From the NCBI RefSeq assembly GCF_017921895.1, contig NZ_JAFIDN010000002.1, forward strand, positions 424,968 through 488,967: a stretch of DNA of 64,000 nucleotides, given 5' to 3'. A program made the position numbers and the translations under genes. This stretch comes from Natronogracilivirga saccharolytica. GTDB lineage: Bacteria; Bacteroidota; Rhodothermia; Balneolales; Natronogracilivirgulaceae. The notes beneath the pieces were generated by a model. The model was given only the letters and a program-made list of their open reading frames with translations. It was not told the DNA's origin and ran no database searches. The first letter of the stretch is position 1, and every line of letters begins with the position of its first letter. Positions 18,814 to 25,774 of this stretch are shown in pieces.

Positions 18814-19022
18814 ACGGATAATAATTTTTCTGAAGTGACTTCTTTTCCCCAACAAAAATTTACAATAATTAGAGGACTATAATATAAATAATTCGCCGGA
18901 TGTTTTATGAAAAAAAGAACGGGTGTATTTTGAAGGAAGCAGTGTTTATCATGATGCATGTTCATCGGAATGATACAGCAGTTTTTCACTGACTTCCTTA
19001 ATCTTACATCAATTTCTGGCCT

Positions 19023-20381
19023 ATGCGTTTACTGGTATACATCAGCGTGGTGATAGTCACCTTTGCAGCAAATTCGGCTGCAAACCCGAATCATACTGCG
19101 GCAGCTTCCGAAGTGCTGGCCATCCATGATGTTCATGTGCTTACCATGGAGGATGAAGAGATAAAACGCAATTACACCGTCATTGTACGTGACGGCCGGA
19201 TTGACCGGATGGGGCCTGCGAATGACATCGAAATCCCGGAAAATGCACAAATGATTACCGGCGAACTGTATCTGATGCCGGGGCTCGCCGAGATGCACGG
19301 GCATATACCCGGTCCCGACCAGCATATGGATCCGGAAGAAACCCTCCGCATGTACCTGGCTCAGGGAATAACCACCGTTCGTGGCATGCTGGGCCAGCCG
19401 TTGCATCTGGAGTTGCGTGAAAAGGCTGATGAAAGCAGCATTTCCAGTCCGCGAATAATCACGTCCGGACCCGGATTCAGCGGGCAGTCGGTCGACAGTC
19501 CGGAGCAGGGAAGGCAAATGGTTCGCGAGCAGCATGATGCGGGATATGACCTGCTCAAGTTCCATCCCGGATTAACCCTGGAAGAATTCGAAGCCATTAC
19601 CGGGAAGGCTCATGAGCTGGATATGGAGTTTTCCGGACATATTTCGTTTGATGTGGGGCTCGAGCGCAGCCTGGATGCGGGCAAGGGCACCATCGACCAC
19701 CTTGACCGTTATATGGAGTTTATTGCCGATGCACCGGAGGGCCGGGAAGATCCGCCGGTTATTTATTTCGGCTACGATCTGACGGATCATGTCGTGGATG
19801 AACGCATCCGCGAAGCGGCCCGCATTACAAGGGAGGCCGGTGTCTGGAATGTTCCGACCAATACGTTGCTCCATAATGTGCTGAATCCTGATTTATCGGT
19901 AGAAACCATGCAGGAGTGGCCGGGAATGTCATTTCTTCCGGAGGAGATGGTGGAAAACTGGTCTGAGTTTGTAACCGACCTTCGGGAAGGTGAAATGTAT
20001 GATCCCGACCGTGCACGGCGGTTTTTGGAGATACGGGACCGGATTACACTGGCTTTGCACGAGGAAGGAGCCGGAATCATGCTTGGTGCAGATGCGCCCC
20101 AGATCTTCAATCCTCCGGGGTTTTCGGCTCATCGCGAGCTGGCGCTGTATGTTGATGCCGGACTATCGCCGTTCGAGGCACTCAAAACAGGAACGGTTAA
20201 TGTTGCACGCTACCTGAATGAAGAAGGCAAATCCGGGAAAGTAGCGCCCGGCTACCGGGCGGATCTGATTCTGCTCACAGAAAATCCGCTGGAATCCATT
20301 CCATTTCATGATCACCTTCACACGGTGATATCGGAGGGAGTTCCCTACTCGACGGATGCGTTGCTGGAGAGTTTGAGATAG
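19023..20381 (+). CDS. Secreted metal-dependent amidohydrolase
   Basis: 452 residues with a signal peptide (MRLLVYISVVIVTFAANSAA). It is an imidazolonepropionase-like amidohydrolase: the beta-sandwich strand AIHDVHVLTM, the metal motif PGLAEMHGHI, a bridging Lys in DLLKFHPG, His in FSGHIS and TIDHLDR, and the catalytic Asp in MLGADAP. The C-terminus has YRADLILLTENPL, usual for the family. It likely hydrolyses cyclic amides or peptides outside the cytoplasm. The histidine kinase gene is divergent 209 bp upstream. Confidence 0.9.
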   Translation: MRLLVYISVVIVTFAANSAANPNHTAAASEVLAIHDVHVLTMEDEEIKRNYTVIVRDGRIDRMGPANDIEIPENAQMITGELYLMPGLAEMHGHIPGPDQHMDPEETLRMYLAQGITTVRGMLGQPLHLELREKADESSISSPRIITSGPGFSGQSVDSPEQGRQMVREQHDAGYDLLKFHPGLTLEEFEAITGKAHELDMEFSGHISFDVGLERSLDAGKGTIDHLDRYMEFIADAPEGREDPPVIYFGYDLTDHVVDERIREAARITREAGVWNVPTNTLLHNVLNPDLSVETMQEWPGMSFLPEEMVENWSEFVTDLREGEMYDPDRARRFLEIRDRITLALHEEGAGIMLGADAPQIFNPPGFSAHRELALYVDAGLSPFEALKTGTVNVARYLNEEGKSGKVAPGYRADLILLTENPLESIPFHDHLHTVISEGVPYSTDALLESLR

Positions 20382-20385
20382 TTGC

Positions 20386-20733
20386 CTAACCCCAGAAAGC
20401 TCCGGTTTCATCTTCATCAATAATCTGCAAGGCCCTGGCCAGAGTGTCGGTTTGCGGTTGATGCTCAAAACTATGCCATTTCAGGTCCGACATCATCCAG
20501 TAGACTTTCCAGGCATTCTGCTTCCTCACAAATGTGATTTTGGCTACGGGGTCTTCCATTGTTTTGTCCGGCCGAATAAACTGAGGCCGTAATTCGAATA
20601 TCTCGATGCTCTGATTTTTAATGCGATAGGAAAGATCCAGCTTATCGCGCATATCTTCCGGAGGCCGCCGACGTTTCAGAAAATCATCCATTAATTTTTC
20701 AATTTCATTTTTTTCAGAGGAAGAAAAGGCCAT
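20386..20733 (-). CDS. DUF3024 protein
   Basis: 115 residues, soluble. The pattern FLKRRRPPEDMRDKLDLSYR, KITFVRKQNAWKVYWMM and LKWHSFEH is typical of DUF3024, a small bacterial family of unknown role. Members fairly often sit near mobile or defence genes, but nothing here requires that. Convergent with the amidohydrolase, 4 bp apart. Confidence 0.85.
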   Translation of the reverse strand: MAFSSSEKNEIEKLMDDFLKRRRPPEDMRDKLDLSYRIKNQSIEIFELRPQFIRPDKTMEDPVAKITFVRKQNAWKVYWMMSDLKWHSFEHQPQTDTLARALQIIDEDETGAFWG

Positions 20734-20868
20734 GGTGTATTGCAGTTTTTTTTCTGGAAAATGCTGATATTTAATATAACAATTTCGTAGAGCAAAATTG
20801 CCGGCAAGGGTTGTTTGTGTGGCGGGATGTTGCTTGATGTAACCCTGAAACCGATAAGGAGGGGGCTT

Positions 20869-21567
20869 ATGAGATATTCGTATTTGTTCATCACGATCAT
20901 TTTTGGCGGCTTTTGGGTGTTCTCCTGTGACAGATTGGTCTCTTCAGATGAATCTCCGGACCTGCAATACGACCGGGAATATTACATTGTTAATGAGGAC
21001 ACGGTCCATGTCCATTTGAGCCATGATATTATCGCCGTCTATCCGGCAGAAGATGCCGATCCCGATGCCTTTAATAAACTGATCCGGTCGTACGGACTCC
21101 AGCCGTTGAGGCTATATTCCCATGAGCCGATCAGTGAGGTGCCGGCACAGTTTGTTGAGTCTGGGCGCCCGGTGATCTTCCGGTTGCCTTCAAATATGGA
21201 CAGACGTCATTTCTACAGTTATTATGAAGGTCTGAATCAACACAGTTTTGCCCGGCATCAGCTTGTGTATTATTCCTCAGCTGCCGGCAAACAAGATCCT
21301 GACAGAGAGGGTTGGTTTTATCCAACCAACAAAATTGTAGTCAAGCCTGCAAAAGAAGATTTTTCTGTCCACGATTTGGAAGAAACCTTTCATGTCACTT
21401 TGGTTTCTAAAACAGAACAGATAATGTCGTATACATTTCGTGATGAACAGTTCAGAAACGGCAATCCTTATGCTGCAGCGCAAAGTATTTACGAATCAGG
21501 TTCATTCGAATACGTATACCCGAGCGCATATCACGAGTATACCACCATGTCAGCTTTTTTGAATTGA
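20869..21567 (+). CDS. Lipoprotein resembling a free-standing subtilase prodomain
   Basis: 232 residues from the ATG at 20869, which has AAGGAGGGGG just upstream. A lipoprotein signal ends at WVFSC. The mature protein starts with a strand-rich region (YYIVNEDTVHVHLSHDIIAVY). It finishes with NKIVVKPAKED, then NPYAAAQSIYESGSFEYVYPS, which resembles the end of a subtilisin propeptide (VxVKxxP ... LxxSGxxEYAxPN). No catalytic Asp/His/Ser domain follows; the gene simply stops. It may be a protease inhibitor or a decayed protease. I do not know a described family for the full length. It lies beside the double-glycine peptides. Confidence 0.6.
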   Translation: MRYSYLFITIIFGGFWVFSCDRLVSSDESPDLQYDREYYIVNEDTVHVHLSHDIIAVYPAEDADPDAFNKLIRSYGLQPLRLYSHEPISEVPAQFVESGRPVIFRLPSNMDRRHFYSYYEGLNQHSFARHQLVYYSSAAGKQDPDREGWFYPTNKIVVKPAKEDFSVHDLEETFHVTLVSKTEQIMSYTFRDEQFRNGNPYAAAQSIYESGSFEYVYPSAYHEYTTMSAFLN

Positions 21568-21632
21568 CCTGAAACGGAAAAAATACTCAGAGTCTCTCAC
21601 CAGCAGGTAACCAGCAAATATTCAAGGATTCA

Positions 21633-21851
21633 TCATCCCCCGTTTTTCCGGGCATTTCCTTTATTCCTCGTGAACGGACCAAAGGTGTAATAGACACCGG
21701 TATATACAATCAGAAACAGCAAAAGATGAAGCGTGTAACCGATATGTCTGTTGGCAAACAGGTTTCCAATATCAAAAAATGAGATTGTGCAGTTTGTAAC
21801 AATCATGGTAATTATGATGGTTACTATGAATTTCACATAATATGGAGCCAT
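21633..21851 (-). CDS. Small two-helix membrane protein, possible immunity protein
   Basis: 72 residues: helix 1 FIVTIIITMIVTNCTISFF, helix 2 LHLLLFLIVYTGVYYTFG, and a basic tail RNKGNARKNGG. It lies downstream of the two double-glycine peptide genes on the same strand, beyond their terminator hairpin. Small membrane proteins in this position often protect against a co-encoded bacteriocin; that role here is inference only. No strong ribosome site was found before the ATG. Confidence 0.5.
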   Translation of the reverse strand: MAPYYVKFIVTIIITMIVTNCTISFFDIGNLFANRHIGYTLHLLLFLIVYTGVYYTFGPFTRNKGNARKNGG

Positions 21852-21875
21852 GACTTTTGTTCTGGATTACGTTAA

Positions 21876-21916
21876 AAAGAAAACCTGTCACCATCTGAGA
21901 GGATGGTAACAGGTTT
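21876..21916 (-). terminator. Terminator of the double-glycine peptide genes
   Basis: Arms at 21881-21895 and 21902-21916 (AAACCTGTCACCATC and its near complement) pair over 15 bp with a 6-nt loop. The only non-Watson-Crick pair is G-U in the minus-strand RNA but C-A in the plus-strand RNA, so it is built for the - strand. A U-rich tail (TTTTCTTTTT) follows on that strand. Confidence 0.8.
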
Positions 21917-21923
21917 CATTACA

Positions 21924-22097
21924 TCATTCATTGCAGCATGTAGCCTCACTGCAATCAGCGCTGATTCCCTGCTGAATACCATTTATTACTTCGGTGACAA
22001 TATATCCAGCCAGAAAACCGAATACGACAGGGTTTCCTCCAAAAACAGACCTCAGTTCGTTTTCGGATAAAAAGGTGATTGATTTATGTTCTCTCAT
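21924..22097 (-). CDS. Double-glycine leader peptide 2 (bacteriocin-like)
   Basis: A 57-residue peptide. Its leader MREHKSITFLSENELRSVFGG fits the double-glycine type processed by C39-peptidase ABC exporters (F..LSE.EL..V.GG). The mature part would be NPVVFGFLAGYIVTEVINGI followed by QQGISADCSEATCCNE: hydrophobic first half, three Cys in the second. The leader aligns with that of the neighbouring peptide gene 28 bp upstream, and a terminator follows directly. No exporter or modifying enzyme is encoded in the window, so processing machinery must be elsewhere or missing. Ribosome site weak; translation may be coupled. Confidence 0.72.
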   Translation of the reverse strand: MREHKSITFLSENELRSVFGGNPVVFGFLAGYIVTEVINGIQQGISADCSEATCCNE

Positions 22098-22125
22098 GAC
22101 TTTAGAGTTTAGTGTTCTTGGTTAA

Positions 22126-22308
22126 CTACCTGACCATGGAACCAACACCCGATCTTGCAACGTCTCCGTCAATAACTCCTTCGCAGCCGCATTTAAGATC
22201 GGTAATAAACTGGGAAATAACCCGGGAAATCCAGCCGCCTCCCCCGTTTACCATTTTACACTCCTGTTCAGTCATGGATGTAAAGTGCGATATTTTCGTG
22301 TTATTCAT
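22126..22308 (-). CDS. Double-glycine leader peptide 1 (bacteriocin-like)
   Basis: A 60-residue peptide with AAGGAGGT ideally placed before its ATG. The leader MNNTKISHFTSMTEQECKMV ends in N-GG and shares the F..(L/M)(S/T)E.E...V.GG pattern with peptide 2. The core after GG is GGWISRVISQFITDLKCGCE and a further 17 residues, with two Cys spaced CGC. This looks like a class II bacteriocin or natural-product precursor. The AT-rich 150 bp upstream must hold the promoter for both peptides. The exact product is unknown. Confidence 0.75.
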   Translation of the reverse strand: MNNTKISHFTSMTEQECKMVNGGGGWISRVISQFITDLKCGCEGVIDGDVARSGVGSMVR

Positions 22309-22464
22309 GATACCTCCTTTTTTATTGTTAAGGTTTAGGGTGTAGTCATAAATAACAGCTGTATACTACACTTATAAATACAGTAGAATATTTTTTTTAA
22401 TAAAAAAATGTATTTTTGTATCCGATATGTGCTGTTATGGCTGGAAATTTTTCTTATGGCGTGA

Positions 22465-22674
22465 CACGGGTTGCATTTTGTACAAGCCGACCGTTCACCC
22501 GGAGACCTTCTCAATAATCTGACAGCACAGGGAGTGCAGGTCGAAGTTTGTGGTATCTATCTTCCTAACCGTGAAGCTGATGAGGATGATCTGGCTGAAG
22601 GTATCGGCATGGCGGCACCACCCGAGGTTGCAGAATACATGAGGCAAGAGCACGTGCGCTACTTTACATTCTGA
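22465..22674 (+). pseudogene. DsrE-like gene remnant (C-terminal part)
   Basis: The frame opens after a TGA at 22462 and encodes about 67 residues with LLNNLTAQGVQVEVCGIYLP and VAEYMRQEHVRYFTF, resembling the C-terminal half of DsrE-family sulfur-relay-like proteins. A TTG at 22471 is the only nearby start and the N-terminal Rossmann-like part is missing; the upstream DNA is AT-rich and non-coding. Probably a truncated remnant. Confidence 0.5.
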
Positions 22675-22710
22675 TCCGGGCGCAATGTTTCAATCATCCG
22701 CAGAACCAGC

Positions 22711-24123
22711 CTAAAGCTCTTTGAGCGCCGCGATCAAATCGGTGACAGAACTTTTGGCATCTCCGAAAAACATGTAGCTGTTTTCATTGAAAAACAGATC
22801 GTTTTGAATACCGGCATATCCCGGATTCATACTCCGCTTGAACACGACCACGCTTTTTGCCTTTTCCACATTCAAAACGGGCATGCCGTAGATAGGACTT
22901 GCGGGATTGTTATTGGCAGCCGGATTCACCACATCATTGGCGCCAAGCACCAGCACCACATCGGTATTGGAAAATTCGTCGTTGATTTCTTCCATGTCAT
23001 AAAGCTGGGGATAGGGGACATTCGCTTCCGCCAGAAGGACATTCATATGGCCGGGCATGCGTCCGGCAACCGGATGAATCGCATAGCGGACATCCACGCC
23101 CTTTTTCTCCAGATGCTCGGCGGCCTCACGGATGGCGTGCTGCGCCTGGGCGACAGCCAGGCCATAGCCGGGCACGATAATCACCCGTTTGGAATAGGCC
23201 GTCATCACGGCAACATCATCGGCCTGCACTTTCCGTATGGTTTTATCACCATCGGTTTCGCTTCCGGCCTCCATGGAGCCTCCGAATGCTCCGAACAGAA
23301 CATCAGTCAGTGTCCGGTTCATGCCTTTACACATGATCATGGTCAGAATGAGTCCGGCGGCACCGACAAGCGTCCCGCTGATGATCAGCAGGTTGTTGTC
23401 GAGCACAAATCCGGTAGCCGATGCGGCAAGTCCGGACAGTGAGTTGAGGAGGGATATCACCACCGGCATGTCAGCTCCGCCGATCGGCAGCACAAAAAGG
23501 ATACCCAGCAGCAGGGAAAGTCCGGCCAGAACGGCAAAGGCCGTAACGGGATCAACACCGGCAGCAAAGAATCCGGCAGCAACAATAATAATTGTGAGGA
23601 TGCCCAGATTTATCCACCTCTGCCCGGCAAACCTTGTGGCATTTCCGTTGATGAGTCCGCTCAGTTTTCCATAGGCCATCAGGCTTCCGGTAAAGGTGAC
23701 CGAGCCGATCAGTACACTGAGGGATACGGTTATCACAGCCTGCATTCCCGGATCCGCATCGCTGAACCGGAAGTATTCGCCGCTGGCAACCAGTGCGGAT
23801 GCGATTCCGCCGAATCCGTTGAACATGGCCACCATCTCCGGCATATCGGTCATCGGTACCGTGCGGGCAATAAAAGTCCCGGCCACCGCTCCGATGATCA
23901 CTCCGGCTATGATGTATTCAAATGTGAGGATTTGCTGATCAAGCAGGGTCACAACCACGCCGATCAGCATTCCGGTTGCAGCCATCTGATTGCCTGTGCG
24001 GGCCGTGTCGGGTGAGCTGAGGCGCTTCAGTCCCAGGATAAACAGCACAGAAGCAATAAGATACGCCAGCTGAATCAGGTCAGGCACCCATGTCTGCATG
24101 TAATCCGGCAGTAAATTGCTCAT
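22711..24123 (-). CDS. pntB: NAD(P) transhydrogenase subunit beta
   Basis: 470 residues. An N-terminal block of about eight membrane helices (domain II) is followed by the soluble NADP-binding domain III, with VIIVPGYGLAVAQAQHA, YAIHPVAGRMPGHMNVLLAE and VLVLGANDVVNPAA. The enzyme drives hydride transfer between NADH and NADP+ using the proton gradient, supplying NADPH. Its start overlaps the pntAB stop (ATGA), so the two are translationally coupled. Last gene of the three-gene operon. Confidence 0.97.
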   Translation of the reverse strand: MSNLLPDYMQTWVPDLIQLAYLIASVLFILGLKRLSSPDTARTGNQMAATGMLIGVVVTLLDQQILTFEYIIAGVIIGAVAGTFIARTVPMTDMPEMVAMFNGFGGIASALVASGEYFRFSDADPGMQAVITVSLSVLIGSVTFTGSLMAYGKLSGLINGNATRFAGQRWINLGILTIIIVAAGFFAAGVDPVTAFAVLAGLSLLLGILFVLPIGGADMPVVISLLNSLSGLAASATGFVLDNNLLIISGTLVGAAGLILTMIMCKGMNRTLTDVLFGAFGGSMEAGSETDGDKTIRKVQADDVAVMTAYSKRVIIVPGYGLAVAQAQHAIREAAEHLEKKGVDVRYAIHPVAGRMPGHMNVLLAEANVPYPQLYDMEEINDEFSNTDVVLVLGANDVVNPAANNNPASPIYGMPVLNVEKAKSVVVFKRSMNPGYAGIQNDLFFNENSYMFFGDAKSSVTDLIAALKEL

Positions 24124-24410
24124 TGGTCACCCTCCTTTTTTCTGAACATTCCGAGCATCCGGTCAGTCACCATGAATCCCCCAACAACGTTGATGGTAGC
24201 AAAAACAAGGGCTGCAAAACCGAGCCAGGTGCTCAGCGCCGAATCAGAGGAGCCCGCGATTACCAGGGCGCCCACAACGGTGATGCCGGAAATGGCATTG
24301 GCGCCGGACATCAGCGGGGTATGCAGTGTCGTGGGAACTTTGGATATGACCTCAAATCCGACAAAGCAGGCGAGGATGAATATAAACAGGTTGAATATGA
24401 GTGTTTCCAT
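24120..24410 (-). CDS. pntAB: NAD(P) transhydrogenase subunit alpha, membrane part
   Basis: 96 residues with three membrane helices, corresponding to the C-terminal membrane part of PntA in species where alpha is split. HTPLMSGANAISGITVVGAL is the conserved core. The ATG overlaps the pntAA stop by one base (TGATG), and its stop overlaps the pntB start. Together with PntAA and PntB it forms the proton channel of transhydrogenase. Confidence 0.96.
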   Translation of the reverse strand: METLIFNLFIFILACFVGFEVISKVPTTLHTPLMSGANAISGITVVGALVIAGSSDSALSTWLGFAALVFATINVVGGFMVTDRMLGMFRKKEGDQ

Positions 24411-25513
24411 CACCTGCCCCCCTTTCCGTTATGGGTGAGTATGGTGTCTCTGGTGATCTGATCTTCAAAATCAAATGTCATTTTGCCGTCTTTAATAAGG
24501 TGTCCCAGCAGCGCCAGGATATTTTTCCCGTACAGCCGGCTTGCATTCACCGGCATGCTTGCCGGGAGGTTGGTCGGACCGAAAATCGTAACCTGATGCT
24601 GTTCAATCTCCTCGTCAGGCCTGCTGAGCTCGCAGTTGCCACCCTGGCCGGCGGCCATATCGAGAATCACTGATCCCGGCATCATATCCCTGACCATGGG
24701 CTCGGTTACAAGAACCGGCGCTTTTTTTCCCGGCACCAGGGCGGTGGTGATGACAATATCCGACTTCGCGGCATGTTTGTGGATCAGCTCCTGCTGTTTT
24801 TCCCGGCTGGATTGATCCAGTTCCTTCGCATACCCGCCTTCCCCTTCGGCATCTTCGTCCATCTCCACTTCAACAAACGCAGCTCCAAGGCTTTCAACCT
24901 GTTCTTTGACGGCAGAACGCACATCAAAAGCTTCCACGGCCGCACCAAGCCTTCTGGCTGTTGCAATGGCCTGCAGACCGGCAACACCAGCCCCGAGCAC
25001 AAGCACTTTTGCAGGCGGGATGGTGCCGGCGGCGGTCATCATCATCGGCATGTATTTACCCAGGGCGGATGCAGCAACCAGCACCGCCTTGTAGCCGGCA
25101 ATGGATGCCATCGATGAGAGCGCATCCATGCTCTGAGCACGCGAAATTCGCGGGATGGACTCCATGGACATCACCGTGACATTGGCCGATTCCATGCTGC
25201 GGATCCGGTCCTGGTTTTCACCCGGACTCATGAAGCTGATCCATACAGTGTCTGCTTTCAGCTGCGTTATAACATCTTCATCGGGCGGATTGACCTGCAC
25301 CGCGATATCGGCATCGGCCAAAAGTTCTGAGCGGTCGTGGAAAATTCGGGCACCCTGTACTTGATAGGATTCATCACTGAAGAATGAGCGGCTTCCTGCG
25401 CCGGCTTCGATTCCGACCTCAAGCCCCAGCTTTTTTGCCGCAGAAACGCCATCCGGTGACAGCGCAACGCGGGTTTCTCCGGCTCTGTTTTCCCGTAGTA
25501 TACCTAATAACAT
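24410..25513 (-). CDS. pntAA: NAD(P) transhydrogenase subunit alpha, NAD-binding part
   Basis: 367 residues, soluble domain I. It starts MLLGILRENRAGETRVALSP, the alanine dehydrogenase/PntA opening, and has the NAD-binding VLVLGAGVAGLQAIATARRLGA and the RDMMPGSVILDMAAGQGGNCE segment. It binds NAD(H) and donates hydride to NADP+ bound by PntB. First gene of the operon; a 261-bp gap upstream holds the promoter. Length is typical for the split form. Confidence 0.97.
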   Translation of the reverse strand: MLLGILRENRAGETRVALSPDGVSAAKKLGLEVGIEAGAGSRSFFSDESYQVQGARIFHDRSELLADADIAVQVNPPDEDVITQLKADTVWISFMSPGENQDRIRSMESANVTVMSMESIPRISRAQSMDALSSMASIAGYKAVLVAASALGKYMPMMMTAAGTIPPAKVLVLGAGVAGLQAIATARRLGAAVEAFDVRSAVKEQVESLGAAFVEVEMDEDAEGEGGYAKELDQSSREKQQELIHKHAAKSDIVITTALVPGKKAPVLVTEPMVRDMMPGSVILDMAAGQGGNCELSRPDEEIEQHQVTIFGPTNLPASMPVNASRLYGKNILALLGHLIKDGKMTFDFEDQITRDTILTHNGKGGR

Positions 25514-25774
25514 ATAAATCCAGCGATACAGATTGGATGCCGGTCCGTCTGTTTGGAGGGCATCATTTTACAGTCCTAATATTGAAAGGAAGTGCGGCCG
25601 GGCTGCATACTCAGCAGTCTGCAGGAATGAGGTCATATGCGGCCAATTGGGTGCTGACACTCATCCGGATTCCGTACTTCAGCAAGGATCAAATATAAAA
25701 AATATCAATGACTAATGAAGCCCCCATATGATTTGTAAATGACGTGCTTGTCCGGTCATGTCACATCATCTGAT

